DNA of 64,000 nucleotides, taken from positions 124,001-188,000 of the forward strand of contig CABVAF010000003.1 of the NCBI GenBank assembly GCA_902496295.1, read 5' to 3'. Source of the stretch: an uncultured Clostridium sp. GTDB taxonomy: Bacteria > Bacillota > Clostridia > TANB77 > CAG-508. The translations under genes were made by a program, and so were the position numbers. The notes below the pieces were generated by a model. The model was given only the letters and a program-made list of their open reading frames with translations, was not told where the DNA came from and did not search any database. Position 1 is the first letter of the stretch, and each line of letters opens with the position of its first letter. This document shows positions 1 through 9,530 of this stretch, piece after piece.

Positions 1-113
1 TTGTTAAAGCAGATTACTTAACTGATGATGCAACAGATGAAGACATTGCAAAATTAAAACTAAGATTAAAAGAATTAGAAAGCCAAATATTAAAAATTGT
101 GGAAAACGAATAA
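1..113 (+). CDS. 3' end of an unidentified gene
   Basis: A reading frame open from the left edge (codons start at base 3) runs 36 codons to a TAA at 111-113. The visible tail is charged and probably helical, with the stretch LKLRLKELESQILKI near its end, which looks like a short coiled coil. The GH15 gene starts 39 bases later, so the two may be co-transcribed. Too little is present to name a family. Confidence 0.55.
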   Translation, partial: VKADYLTDDATDEDIAKLKLRLKELESQILKIVENE

Positions 114-152
114 TTATGAAGTTTAAGAAATAAATTAAGGGAGAGTTAACGA

Positions 153-2111
153 ATGAGAACAAAATATTATAATGATGCTTTTATAGGAAACAAAGATATT
201 TTAGCTACATATAGCAAAAAAGGAGAATTATTAAGGCTATATTATCCAAATCCGGACTTTAGACAGTTTATAGATTTTTTTGGAACAGGAATAAAGGTTA
301 ATGATTCAGGAATGATTTATCTACATGAAGATATAAACAATAAATATAGCCAATATTATGATGAAGATACAAATATACTAAATACGGAAATAGAGAATTT
401 ATATTATAGACTAAAAATAAAGCAAACAGATTACACATCAATAAAGAAAGATGTTATTATAAAACAGTATGTATTTGAAAATAATAATAGTATAAATTTA
501 GACATAAATTTTTTAGTACATTCAAAACTAATTTACGAGGAGAATAATGCAGTTGGTTCTCAAATAAAAAATAATGCACTAATTCAATATTGCCATGATT
601 ATGCACTTGGAATTTTTTCTAAAGAAAACATATATAGTCATCAATTAAATGATGTTGCAAATAATATACAAAGTGGAGTAATACAAGATAAAGACTATAT
701 TGGAATGGCAGCAGACTCAGCTGTTAGTTATGATATTGGAATAATAAAGCCTGGAGAAAAAAGAGAATTTGTATTATTTATAGTTCCAACTCAAGGAATA
801 GCTGAAGGAGATAATCAATTATTACTAGATAAAATAGATGAAGTAAGGAAAATAGACTTAAAAGCAGAAAAGCAAAATGTAGCTAAATATTGGAAAAAGT
901 TTGTAAAAGACCATTATAAATTAGGAGAAAAATATCAAATCACAAATAAAAATTATCAAGGATATTTAGAAAAGTTAAATAAAATATATAAAAGAAGTAT
1001 ACTACTTTTTCCATTGCTTATGGATGAGACAACTGGTGGAATAGTTGCTTCAGCAGAAGTAGATGAGGAAAAGAGCCAATCTGGAAGATATGCATATTGT
1101 TGGCCAAGAGATGCAGTTTTTATTTGTTCAGCACTTGACAAAATAGGGATGACAAAAGAAGTAGAAAAGTTTTATAAAGTATTTTGTAAAAATACACAAA
1201 GCAAAAGTGGAATGTGGGAACAAAGATTTTATACAGATGGAAAGCTTGCGCCTTGTTGGGGATATCAAATAGATGAAACTGCTAGTGTAATATATGGTGT
1301 TTACGAACACTACAAAGTAACTAAAGAAGGAAAATTTATAAAAGATACATTTAAAATGTGTGACAAAGCAGTAAGATTTCTAGAAAGATATATGGATAAT
1401 ATATTAGGAACAAAAGATGATAGCGATGTTGTAAAAAAAGAAATTGAAGAAACGTATCATACAGAAGATAGAGAAAAACTACCAGTAAGCTATGACTTAT
1501 GGGAAATGAATGAAGGTGTTCATCTATATTCTTTAGCAAGCATAAATGCAGCATATAATGCTATGCTTAAAATATATGAAATAATGGAGCCAGAGTATAA
1601 AGAAAACAGACTAAAACTTGAGAATATACATAAAAATGTAATTCGCATAAAGAAACAATTAGAAGTTATGCAAAAGTATGTAAGTAAAAACTTATATAAT
1701 GAAAAAACAAAAACATTAAAAAGAAATACAGAAGATGAGAAAACAGACATAAGTATTTTAGGAAGTGTATATCCTTTTGAAATGTTTGGGCCAAAAGAAA
1801 AGAAAGTATTAAATACTATAGAGAAAATAAACTTAACACTACGTACATATACAGGAGGATATTTACGTTTTGAACAAGATAGTTATCGTGGAGGAAAAAA
1901 TCCATGGCCAATATCAACACTATGGATGTCGATGTACTATCAAAAAGCAGGAGAGGCAAAAAAAGCAAAAGAATGTCTAGAATTTGTTATAAAGAGTTGT
2001 AATGAACATGGATTACTTGGAGAACAAGTAGACAACCAAACATTACAGCCAAACTGGGTAGTAGGCCTAGGCTGGTCTCATGCAATGTTTATTCTATCAC
2101 TTGGAAATTAG
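153..2111 (+). CDS. Glycoside hydrolase family 15 (glucoamylase-like)
   Basis: 652 aa with no signal peptide, so probably cytoplasmic. GH15 enzymes release glucose from the non-reducing ends of alpha-glucans or related oligosaccharides. An N-terminal beta-sandwich region (about 1-270) precedes an (alpha/alpha)6-barrel-like region. The barrel carries the family motif YCWPRDA near residue 320, DLWEMNEG near 450 (probable general acid Glu) and GEQV near 627 (probable base Glu). The C-terminal GLGWSHAMF is also typical. It probably acts in glycogen or maltodextrin turnover; the exact substrate cannot be read. The last two codons and the stop (GGA AAT TAG) lie inside a dispersed repeat. Confidence 0.88.
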   Translation: MRTKYYNDAFIGNKDILATYSKKGELLRLYYPNPDFRQFIDFFGTGIKVNDSGMIYLHEDINNKYSQYYDEDTNILNTEIENLYYRLKIKQTDYTSIKKDVIIKQYVFENNNSINLDINFLVHSKLIYEENNAVGSQIKNNALIQYCHDYALGIFSKENIYSHQLNDVANNIQSGVIQDKDYIGMAADSAVSYDIGIIKPGEKREFVLFIVPTQGIAEGDNQLLLDKIDEVRKIDLKAEKQNVAKYWKKFVKDHYKLGEKYQITNKNYQGYLEKLNKIYKRSILLFPLLMDETTGGIVASAEVDEEKSQSGRYAYCWPRDAVFICSALDKIGMTKEVEKFYKVFCKNTQSKSGMWEQRFYTDGKLAPCWGYQIDETASVIYGVYEHYKVTKEGKFIKDTFKMCDKAVRFLERYMDNILGTKDDSDVVKKEIEETYHTEDREKLPVSYDLWEMNEGVHLYSLASINAAYNAMLKIYEIMEPEYKENRLKLENIHKNVIRIKKQLEVMQKYVSKNLYNEKTKTLKRNTEDEKTDISILGSVYPFEMFGPKEKKVLNTIEKINLTLRTYTGGYLRFEQDSYRGGKNPWPISTLWMSMYYQKAGEAKKAKECLEFVIKSCNEHGLLGEQVDNQTLQPNWVVGLGWSHAMFILSLGN

Positions 2112-2156
2112 GGACAGGTCATTTTTTCTGAATTTCAGAAATTAGGGACAGGTCAA
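2104..2156 (+). repeat. REP-like repeat, left arm flanking the Y1 transposase
   Basis: A 53-base segment contains two copies of gaaattagggacaggtca separated by a small palindrome (tctgaatttcaga). It is the inverted complement of 3197-3250 with a single mismatch, so the transposase gene sits between near-perfect inverted repeats. Its first bases encode the end of the GH15 gene. Related units occur near 9.4, 41.2 and 61.1 kb. Confidence 0.85.
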
Positions 2157-2227
2157 CATGTCCTAAAAAGCAAAAGTATTTTATAAAAATAAGATTTAAA
2201 AAGGTGATAATTTTAGTTTATAAGGGG

Positions 2228-2279
2228 GCAAATTATCATAATGCTATATTTTATAGTGTTATGGGAGTTTGCTTTTTTT
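2228..2279 (+). terminator. Intrinsic terminator downstream of the GH15 gene
   Basis: gcaaattatcataa pairs imperfectly with ttatgggagtttgc, and seven T residues follow. It would stop transcripts entering from the GH15 gene before the transposase promoter. Confidence 0.65.
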
Positions 2280-2290
2280 AAATAATTAAG

Positions 2291-2319
2291 TTGAAAAAAA
2301 TAATGTTATAATATATAAT
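2291..2319 (+). promoter_or_regulatory. Sigma-A-type promoter for the Y1 transposase
   Basis: TTGAAA at 2291-2296 and TATAAT at 2314-2319 are separated by 17 bases. The box lies about 45 bases upstream of the transposase start. Confidence 0.6.
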
Positions 2320-2362
2320 GTAAATGTTTTTGAAAGTTTGGGGCTAGGGGAAAGGACAGTAA

Positions 2363-3172
2363 ATGAGAGAAGCAAGAAAATTAACCCAAAGTAAACTTTA
2401 TCATGTTATTATAAGAGGAATAAATAGACAAGATATTTTCTTTGATAATCAGGATAAAAGAAAATTTAAAAAAGAGCTAAAGAAAGCAAAAGAAAAATTT
2501 GAATATTCATTATATGCATATGTTTTAATGCCAAATCATGTTCATTTAATTATTTATGACAAAGATAATAATTTATCTAAAATTATGCATAGCATTTTAG
2601 TGAGTTTTTCGGAGTATACAAATAAAAAATATAAGAGAAATGGACATTTGTTTCAAAATAGGTTTAAAAGTAAGCCTATAGAGGATAATGAGTATTTGAA
2701 AACAGCTATAAAGTATATCCATTATAATCCGGAAAAAGCAGGAATTGCTAGATATAATGAATATGAATGGAGTAGTTACAAAGAATATACTAACGAGAAT
2801 AGTTATAACTTAACAGATACGGATTACGTTTTAAAATTGATGAAAGAAACAAACGATATTTCCGCAAAAGCGGAATTTATAAAACAGCATGTAGAATATA
2901 AAGAAAGTAAACTTTCAGAGATTAAAAATCGTATAGAATATGAGTTGGAAAATAAAATAAACGATGAAGAACTAATATCATTTATTATATTTGAACTTAA
3001 ATTAGAAAATATATATGAGTTACAGCATTATAATGTTGAATACTTAAAAGAATTATTGATACCTATATTTAAAGAATTAAATGTAAATGCATTCCAACTT
3101 TCCAGAGTTACTGGAATTCCTAAGGATATTGTATATAAAATAAAAAAAATCCGCGATAGCGGAAAATGCTAA
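2363..3172 (+). CDS. REP-associated tyrosine transposase (Y1_Tnp / RAYT family)
   Basis: 269 aa. The first 150 residues form an IS200-like HUH domain: the HxH pair is in MPNHVHLI (H59 and H61), and a catalytic-tyrosine region YIHYNP lies at about 118-123, followed by EWSSYKEY. The longer C-terminal part (about 155-269) is helical and ends in a helix-turn-helix-like stretch (LSRVTGIPKDIVYKIKK), as in many RAYT relatives. RAYTs nick and rejoin single-stranded REP sequences. The gene lies between inverted REP-like repeats and has its own promoter. ATG start, with a purine-rich gggaaagga upstream. Confidence 0.85.
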   Translation: MREARKLTQSKLYHVIIRGINRQDIFFDNQDKRKFKKELKKAKEKFEYSLYAYVLMPNHVHLIIYDKDNNLSKIMHSILVSFSEYTNKKYKRNGHLFQNRFKSKPIEDNEYLKTAIKYIHYNPEKAGIARYNEYEWSSYKEYTNENSYNLTDTDYVLKLMKETNDISAKAEFIKQHVEYKESKLSEIKNRIEYELENKINDEELISFIIFELKLENIYELQHYNVEYLKELLIPIFKELNVNAFQLSRVTGIPKDIVYKIKKIRDSGKC

Positions 3173-3196
3173 GAAAGATTAAGTTTAAATTTATTG

Positions 3197-3250
3197 GTGA
3201 CCTGTCCCTAATTTCTGAAATTCAGAAAAAATGACCTGTCCCCAATTTCT
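3197..3250 (-). repeat. REP-like repeat, right arm flanking the Y1 transposase
   Basis: It contains tgacctgtccctaatttct, a short palindrome, and tgacctgtccccaatttct. It is the inverted partner of 2104-2156. It ends directly before the ribosome binding site of radA, so radA translation signals abut the element. Confidence 0.85.
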
Positions 3251-3262
3251 AAGGAGGAGAAA

Positions 3263-4622
3263 ATGGCAAAAACTAGTACAATTTTTGTATGTAGTAATTG
3301 TGGATATGAGTCTGGAAAATGGCTAGGCAAGTGTCCAGCATGTAATGAGTGGAATAGTTTTTATGAAGAAAAGTTGTCTAAGACAACTGGAAGTACTAGT
3401 AAGGAAAAGAAAGTAGTTACGCCAAGATTATTAAATGAGGTTAAAGGCGCAGAAGCTGTTAGAGTTAAAACTGGTATTGGCGAATTAGATAGAGTTTTAG
3501 GTGGAGGATTAGTTAAAGGTTCACTTGTTTTAGTTGGTGGAGAGCCTGGTATTGGTAAGTCAACCTTAATTTTACAACTTTGCAATAGTGTACAAGGAGA
3601 AGGCAAAGTTTTATATGTTTCAGGAGAGGAGTCTGCTGAGCAAATAAAAATTAGGGCAGATAGGCTTGGCATTAACAATAGCGATATTTTATTTTTAGGG
3701 GAAACAGATATAGATGTAATTGAAAATAACATTTTGGAACTTAATCCTAAATTAGTTATTATAGATTCTATACAAACAATGTATTCAGAAGATATTACAT
3801 CTGCTGCTGGAACAGTTAGTCAAGTAAGAGAAATTACTTCTAGAATTATGAGAGTCTGTAAAAGCAATGAAGTTACCACAATAATAATAGGTCATGTTAC
3901 AAAAGATGGAAATATAGCAGGACCAAGAGTTTTAGAACATATGGTAGATACAGTTTTGTATTTAGAAGGAGAAAGATATTTTTCATATAGAATTTTAAGA
4001 GGTGTAAAAAATCGTTTTGGCTCTACTAATGAGGTAGGAATGTTTGAAATGCAAAGCGAAGGTATGAAGGAAATTACAAATCCGTCTTCAGTTTTAATTT
4101 CAGAGAGAAAAGATAATCCACCAGGATCTGTTATTGTTGCTGCAATGGAGGGAACAAGACCGCTTTTAATAGAGCTTCAGGCATTAACTACTTTAAGTGT
4201 ATATGGACTTCCTAGAAGGACAGCGAATGGAATTGATTATAATAGACTTACACTCTTAATTGCTGTTCTTGAGAAGAAACTTGGATTTGCTTTAGGAAAT
4301 CAAGATGTTTACTTAAATGTGGTTAGTGGTATAAAAATATCAGAACCAGCTGTAGATTTAGGAATAATGCTATCTTGTGCATCAAGCTTTAAAAATATTA
4401 GTATACCAACAGACACCGTAGTAATAGGTGAAGTACGGCTTAACAGGAGAGGTGAGAGCTGTTAATTTAGTAGATAAAAGACTAAAGGAAGCCGAGAAAC
4501 TTGGATTTAAAACTTGTATAATTCCTGAAAGTAATAAAAAACTATTGAAAGAAAACTATAAATTAGATATAATAGGCGTTAGTAATATAAAAGAGGCAAT
4601 TCAAGCAGTAGGATTAAGGTAA
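3263..4622 (+). CDS. radA: DNA repair protein RadA; needs a +1 frameshift at CGG
   Basis: RadA is a RecA-like, DnaB-type branch-migration ATPase of recombinational repair. Visible features: N-terminal zinc finger (C10, C13, C24, C27), Walker A GGEPGIGKST at 92-101, the RadA signature KNRFG at 249-253, and a C-terminal Lon-like domain. The initial frame ends early at 4465. Removing one base, C4436, restores GEV-G-LTGEVRAVNLVDKR and a full-length product of 452 aa ending at 4622. No other lesion is visible. The shift sits at GTA-CGG, just before a conserved Gly. disA follows, the usual radA-disA pairing of Firmicutes. It could be a pseudogene or sequence error, but two other genes show the same pattern. 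Confidence 0.9.
4433..4439 (+). promoter_or_regulatory. Putative +1 frameshift site in radA (GTA CGG C)
   Basis: In-frame CGG at 4436-4438. Skipping C4436 makes the next codon GGC (Gly) and restores the conserved RadA reading frame. Without the shift the ribosome adds nine more codons and stops at 4463-4465. An AGGTGA that could resemble a Shine-Dalgarno sequence lies just upstream. Confidence 0.55.
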
Positions 4623-4687
4623 AGTTTGAAATTTGTATATAGTAAAATATGGTAAAGACATTGCTAGAATGGTAAAAGGAGGTTTTA

Positions 4688-5761
4688 ATGGCAACTAAGA
4701 ATGACGAGATAACAGAAATTCTGAAGCTAATAGCTCCAGGAACACCAATAAGAGATGGACTTGAAAATATTTTAAAAGCTAAAACAGGAGGACTTATTGC
4801 GGTAGGGGATAAAAAAGAAGTTCTAGACTTAGTAGACGGAGGATTTAAGTTAGATATTGACTATTCACCAGCTAGATTATATGAACTTGCTAAAATGGAT
4901 GGAGCAATTGTTTTAAGTTCAGACTTTAAGAAAATTTTATTTGCAAATGCACAGTTAATACCTGACTCAAGTGTTCCAACATCAGAAACAGGTACAAGAC
5001 ATAGAACTGCAGAGCGTACAGCAAGACAAACCGGCTCACTTGTAATAAGTATTTCACAAAGAAGAGGCATTATTACTATCTTCAAAGGAAATATAAGATA
5101 TGTTTTAGAAGAAACTTCACAGGTAATATCAAAGGCAAGTCAAGCACTTCAAACTGTAGAAAAATATAAAAAAGTATTTGATAATAAACTTAGTATACTA
5201 AATGAATATGAATTTAATGATATTGTTACTTTAGAAAATGTTATTATAGCAATTCAACGTGCAGAAATGGCAATGCGAGTTATAGAAGAAGTAAAAAAAG
5301 CAATATACGAGCTTGGAGATGAGGGAAGATTAGTAGAAATGCAACTTGAAGAACTTACAGGAGATATGGAAAGTGAAGAGTTATTTATAATAAAAGATTA
5401 TATAGCTCCAGGAAAAAAGAGAACTGCTGAAAGAGTATTAGAAGATATAAAAAATCTTAGTAGAGATGACTTATTAAAACCAGATAAAATAGCTACAGCA
5501 CTTGGATATGAAGATTTTGACAATTACGACGAGGTTGGAGTTTATACAAGAGGGTATAGAATTTTAAATAAAATTCCAAGAATGCCAAGTAATATAGTAG
5601 ACAATTTAGTAAAATCATTTAAATCATTCCAACATATATTAGCAGCAGAAATTCCACAACTTGATGATGTAGAAGGAATTGGTGAAGTAAGAGCAAGAAC
5701 AATAAAGCAATCATTAAGAAGAATGCAAGACCAATTTGTTTTTGATAACTTGGTATTATAA
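4688..5761 (+). CDS. disA: DNA integrity scanning protein, diadenylate cyclase
   Basis: 357 aa, a full-length DisA. It makes cyclic di-AMP from two ATP and slows on encountering branched DNA. The N-terminal DAC domain shows the DGA motif (KMDGAIVLS, about residue 77) and the RHR motif (GTRHRTAER, about 102-110). A helical linker and a C-terminal helix-hairpin-helix domain (GIGEVRARTIKQSLRR) follow. ATG start behind aaaggaggt. It follows radA by 65 bases, as in many Firmicutes. Confidence 0.96.
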   Translation: MATKNDEITEILKLIAPGTPIRDGLENILKAKTGGLIAVGDKKEVLDLVDGGFKLDIDYSPARLYELAKMDGAIVLSSDFKKILFANAQLIPDSSVPTSETGTRHRTAERTARQTGSLVISISQRRGIITIFKGNIRYVLEETSQVISKASQALQTVEKYKKVFDNKLSILNEYEFNDIVTLENVIIAIQRAEMAMRVIEEVKKAIYELGDEGRLVEMQLEELTGDMESEELFIIKDYIAPGKKRTAERVLEDIKNLSRDDLLKPDKIATALGYEDFDNYDEVGVYTRGYRILNKIPRMPSNIVDNLVKSFKSFQHILAAEIPQLDDVEGIGEVRARTIKQSLRRMQDQFVFDNLVL

Positions 5762-5843
5762 AAAATACACATAAATAATAAGTGTAACTCAATATACTTA
5801 TTATAAAGTATAAAAAATATAGTAAAAAGAAAGAGGAAGAGAA

Positions 5844-6656
5844 ATGAAAATATTTTTAAGAGTTTTATTAGTTATAGGAATTATATTAGCATTAGTAGGC
5901 ATAGGCTTTGTAGGATATGGCTTTTATCAAAAATTAACTGTAGAAGAGAAGAACCCAATTGCCACAATGGAAGTAGAAGGTTTTGGAACAATTAAAATAG
6001 AATTATATCCAGATATGGCGCCAAATACAGTAACAAACTTTATTAGACTTGCTAATAGAGGATTTTATGATGGATTAACATTTCATAGAGTAGTTCAAGA
6101 TTTCATGATTCAAGGTGGAGACAAAGCAGGTAATGGTACAGGAACACCAGAGCTAAGTGATATAGAAGACAATGTTACAGAAGATAAAGAATATTGTATT
6201 CCAGGAGAATTTATTGCAAATGGATATACAGCAAATACTTTAAAACACGAAAAAGGTGTTATATCTATGGCAAGATCAGACTATAGCCAAACAGATTATT
6301 CATTATTAGAAGAAGGATATAATTCAGCAGGTTCACAATTTTTTATAATGACAGAAGATAATTCTTCACTAGATGGATTATATGCTGCATTTGGTAAAGT
6401 TATAGAAGGAATGGATATAGTAGAAAAAATTGAAAATGTAGAAGTTACATATAGAAGTAGTGAACTAGAATCTGGAGAAGAAGCTCCTAAAGATGAAGAT
6501 GGAAACGAATTAGATGCAGATAGACCAATAGACCCACCAGTAATCACAAGCATAAGAGTAGAAACATATGGTATAGATTATGGAATTCCAGAAACAAACG
6601 ATGTATTTGACTATTATACATGGTTAATGAATACATATTATGGATATGGTGCATAA
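5844..6656 (+). CDS. Membrane-anchored cyclophilin-type peptidyl-prolyl isomerase
   Basis: 270 aa. An N-terminal transmembrane segment (about 5-27) leads to a cyclophilin domain facing outside. The domain shows NFIRLANRGFYDGLTFHRVV and FMIQGGD, then SMARSD and SQFFIM, the usual catalytic-core motifs. An Asp/Glu-rich insertion lies near the C-terminus (about 212-232). The likely role is folding of secreted proteins. pgsA starts 12 bases after its stop. Confidence 0.9.
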   Translation: MKIFLRVLLVIGIILALVGIGFVGYGFYQKLTVEEKNPIATMEVEGFGTIKIELYPDMAPNTVTNFIRLANRGFYDGLTFHRVVQDFMIQGGDKAGNGTGTPELSDIEDNVTEDKEYCIPGEFIANGYTANTLKHEKGVISMARSDYSQTDYSLLEEGYNSAGSQFFIMTEDNSSLDGLYAAFGKVIEGMDIVEKIENVEVTYRSSELESGEEAPKDEDGNELDADRPIDPPVITSIRVETYGIDYGIPETNDVFDYYTWLMNTYYGYGA

Positions 6657-6668
6657 AGGAGGATACTC

Positions 6669-7265
6669 ATGAATTTAGCAAATAAGCTTACAATTTTAAG
6701 AATAATATTGGTTCCTATAATTGTAATAATACCATTCTTTAATATAAGTGGGAGCTTATGGGGAGTTCCATTAACTTACATAATTATGGATATAATATTT
6801 ATAATCGGTTCATGTACAGACAAGTTAGACGGTTATATAGCAAGAAGTAGAAATGAGATAACTACATTTGGTAAATTTTTAGACCCAATAGCAGACAAAA
6901 TTTTAGTTATAACAGCAATGATTTTACTTGTACAATATAAAGGTTTGCCAGCATGGATTCCTGTAATTGTAGTAGCAAGGGAATTTATGGTTTCAGGATA
7001 TAGATTAGTTGCGGTAGAAAAGTCTGGAAAAGTTGTTGCAGCAAGTATATGGGGAAAACTTAAAACTGCAACTCAAATGGTTGCAATAGCATTATTATTT
7101 ATAGATGCAAATCCATTTGGTGCCATATTTAGTGGAACATTAGCAGGAGGAGCATTTGTACTTAATTTAATATCTACTTTATTAATGAGTATTTCTATTA
7201 TAGCAACTATATTCTCAGGAATAGATTATTTAAAAAATGGGAAAGATTTATTTAAAGACAAATAA
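6669..7265 (+). CDS. pgsA: CDP-diacylglycerol-glycerol-3-phosphate 3-phosphatidyltransferase
   Basis: 198 aa integral membrane enzyme making phosphatidylglycerol phosphate, the committed step of anionic phospholipid synthesis. The CDP-alcohol phosphotransferase signature is intact: DKLDGYIAR, then G-x3-D-x3-D in GKFLDPIADK. Several hydrophobic helices follow. Start ATG behind aaaggaggatact. Confidence 0.93.
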   Translation: MNLANKLTILRIILVPIIVIIPFFNISGSLWGVPLTYIIMDIIFIIGSCTDKLDGYIARSRNEITTFGKFLDPIADKILVITAMILLVQYKGLPAWIPVIVVAREFMVSGYRLVAVEKSGKVVAASIWGKLKTATQMVAIALLFIDANPFGAIFSGTLAGGAFVLNLISTLLMSISIIATIFSGIDYLKNGKDLFKDK

Positions 7266-7298
7266 AAAATGCAATTTATATAATTATTGCAACTTGGA

Positions 7299-7328
7299 AG
7301 GAAAGGCTCTAAAAATGCCTCTCCTTTT
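7299..7328 (+). terminator. Probable terminator after pgsA
   Basis: aggaaaggc pairs with gcctctcct (one mismatch) around a 9-base loop, followed by a short T run. It separates the cyclophilin-pgsA pair from ligA. Confidence 0.5.
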
Positions 7329-7404
7329 ATATTGTAGAATTACAGTATTATAAACTATATAAAATAAAAAATTAATTATAATACATTATAAAGGAAGTGT
7401 AAAA

Positions 7405-9408
7405 ATGGATTTTGAACAAGCGAAAAAGAGAGCAGAAGAATTAAAACCTTTATTAAAATATTATACTCAAAAGTATTTTGATGATGAACAAGTTGTTAGT
7501 GACTATGAATATGATATGCTAATGAGAGAACTAAAAGCAATAGAAAAAGAATATCCAGAATTAATAACAAAAGATTCACCAACACAAAGGGTAGGAGCGA
7601 GTATAAAAAAAGGTTTCGAAAAAGTTACACATGAGGTACCATTACAAAGCCTTCAAGATGTCTTTTCTTTTGAAGAAGTAGAAGAATTTGACGAACGTAT
7701 GAAAAAGGCAGCAGAGGAGTATAATCTTCCATTAGATTATGTTGTAGAAACAAAAATAGATGGGCTTTCTTCAGCGCTAGAATATAAAAATGGTATATTA
7801 GTAAGAGGTGCAACACGTGGAGATGGAATAGTAGGGGAAGATGTAACAGATAATTTAAAAACAATAAAAACTATTCCTAAAAAACTTTCAAATCCAATAG
7901 ATATTACTGTTCGTGGAGAAGTTTTTATAAGCAAAGATGACTTTGACAAACTAAATGAAGATAGACTAATGGAAGATGAAGGTCAGTTTGCAAATGCTAG
8001 AAATGCAGCAGCAGGTTCATTAAGACAACTTGATAGTAAAATTACAGAAAAAAGACCTTTGGATATTTATATATTTAATGTACAAAAAAGTGATACAGTT
8101 CAGTTTAAAACACACTATGAAAGCTTACTTTACTTAGAAGAACTAGGATTTAACGTAAATCCAGTAAAAGTATTATGCAAGGACATTAAAGAGGCAATAG
8201 AAGAAATTAAGAAGATTGGAGAAAATAGGGATAAGCTTACTTTTGGAATAGATGGAGCAGTTGTAAAAGTAAATAACCTAGAATTAAGAGAAAAAGTAGG
8301 TACAACATATAAAACTCCAAGATGGGCTGTTGCATATAAGTACCCTCCAGAGAAAAAACAAACAATTGTAAAAGATATAGTATGTCAGGTTGGAAGAACA
8401 GGAGCAATTACTCCAATGGCAATATTAGAGCCAGTATTTGTTGCAGGATCTAAAATATCTAAAACAACACTTCATAATGGAGATTATATAAAAGAAAAAG
8501 ATATTAGAGTAGGAGATACAGTAATAATCCAAAAAGCAGGAGATGTTATTCCAGAGGTAATAGATGTAGTAAAAGAAAAAAGAACTGGTGAAGAAAAGCC
8601 TTTCGAAATGCCTGTGGTTTGCCCAGTTTGCGGAGCAGAGGCAGTAAGAGAAGAAGGCGAAGCGGTATTAAGATGTATAGGAATAGAATGTCCAGCAAAA
8701 TTATATAGGAGTATAATTCACTTTGCCTCAAAAGATGCAATGGATATAAATGGTCTAGGGGAAGCAATTATAGAAGAACTAATAAATAGAAATTTAATTT
8801 CCAAAATACCAGATATATATAATTTAACATTTGAAGATATAGCATCATTAAAAAAGAATGGTAAAAAATTTGCTCAAAATTTATTAGATGCAATAAACGA
8901 AAGTAAGAGTAGAGATTTATATAGATTAATAAATGCACTTGGAATAAGACATGTTGGAGTAAAACTTGCAAAATCAATAGCAAAAAAATATAAAACAATG
9001 GACGCTTTAATGAATGCTTCATTTGAAAGTTTATGTTTAAAAGAGGATGTAGGAGAAATTACTGCAAATAGTATATACGAATTCTTTAGACAAGAGCAAA
9101 CAGTAGACTTAATAAATAAATTAAAAGCAGCAGGAGTTAATATGAAAGTTTTAGAAGATGAAGACATTGTAGAAGACGAAAAATTTGCAGGAAAAACATT
9201 TGTATTAACAGGAACTTTAGAAACTATGTCAAGAGAACAAGCAAGTGAAATAATAGAAAAACATGGGGGAAAAACATCTAGTTCAGTATCTAAAAAAACA
9301 AACTACGTTTTAGCTGGTGAAGAAGCAGGTAGCAAACTAAAAAAAGCCCAAGACTTGGGCATTACAATAATAAATGAGCAACAATTTAAAGAAATGCTTG
9401 GAAATTAG
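7405..9408 (+). CDS. ligA: NAD-dependent DNA ligase
   Basis: 667 aa, the usual LigA length. Visible features: an N-terminal Ia domain, the adenylation motif KIDG (K117), an OB-fold region, a zinc finger (CPVCG...C...ECPAKL, about 408-435), helix-hairpin-helix repeats, and a C-terminal BRCT domain (FAGKTFVLTGTLE onward). It seals nicks in replication and repair. Its final Gly-Asn-stop (GGA AAT TAG) lies inside a REP-like repeat, so the last residues come from the repeat. Confidence 0.96.
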   Translation: MDFEQAKKRAEELKPLLKYYTQKYFDDEQVVSDYEYDMLMRELKAIEKEYPELITKDSPTQRVGASIKKGFEKVTHEVPLQSLQDVFSFEEVEEFDERMKKAAEEYNLPLDYVVETKIDGLSSALEYKNGILVRGATRGDGIVGEDVTDNLKTIKTIPKKLSNPIDITVRGEVFISKDDFDKLNEDRLMEDEGQFANARNAAAGSLRQLDSKITEKRPLDIYIFNVQKSDTVQFKTHYESLLYLEELGFNVNPVKVLCKDIKEAIEEIKKIGENRDKLTFGIDGAVVKVNNLELREKVGTTYKTPRWAVAYKYPPEKKQTIVKDIVCQVGRTGAITPMAILEPVFVAGSKISKTTLHNGDYIKEKDIRVGDTVIIQKAGDVIPEVIDVVKEKRTGEEKPFEMPVVCPVCGAEAVREEGEAVLRCIGIECPAKLYRSIIHFASKDAMDINGLGEAIIEELINRNLISKIPDIYNLTFEDIASLKKNGKKFAQNLLDAINESKSRDLYRLINALGIRHVGVKLAKSIAKKYKTMDALMNASFESLCLKEDVGEITANSIYEFFRQEQTVDLINKLKAAGVNMKVLEDEDIVEDEKFAGKTFVLTGTLETMSREQASEIIEKHGGKTSSSVSKKTNYVLAGEEAGSKLKKAQDLGITIINEQQFKEMLGN

Positions 9409-9527
9409 GGACAGGTCATTTTTTCTGGATTTCAGAAATTAGGGACAGGTCCCTATTTATTATATCGTAAAAGATGACCTGTCCCCATTTTCTGGCTTTT
9501 GGAAATTGGGACCTGTCCCTAATTTCT
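9400..9527. repeat. REP-like repeat cluster at the 3' end of ligA
   Basis: Two units ggaaattagggacaggtc in direct orientation, then the inverted forms gacctgtccccattttct and gggacctgtccctaatttct, make a compound palindrome of about 128 bases. It lies between ligA and the converging ger operon and could work as a bidirectional terminator. It carries the ligA stop codon. Confidence 0.8.
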
Positions 9528-9530
9528 AAG

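Larger units (their letters stand above)
2104..3250 (+). mobile_element. RAYT-type unit: transposase gene between inverted REP-like repeats
   Basis: The unit comprises left repeat, terminator, promoter, Y1 transposase and right repeat. REP-associated tyrosine transposases (RAYTs) are IS200-like enzymes usually found as single copies flanked by the palindromic repeats they act on. Here the 53-bp arms match on both sides and the same repeat is scattered elsewhere without a transposase. The assignment rests on that arrangement plus the HUH motif. Current activity cannot be judged. Confidence 0.78.

Noticed and set aside
3263..4622. radA as a simple pseudogene
   Set aside because: Only one base is off and the identical type of break recurs in two other intact genes; still listed as an alternative.
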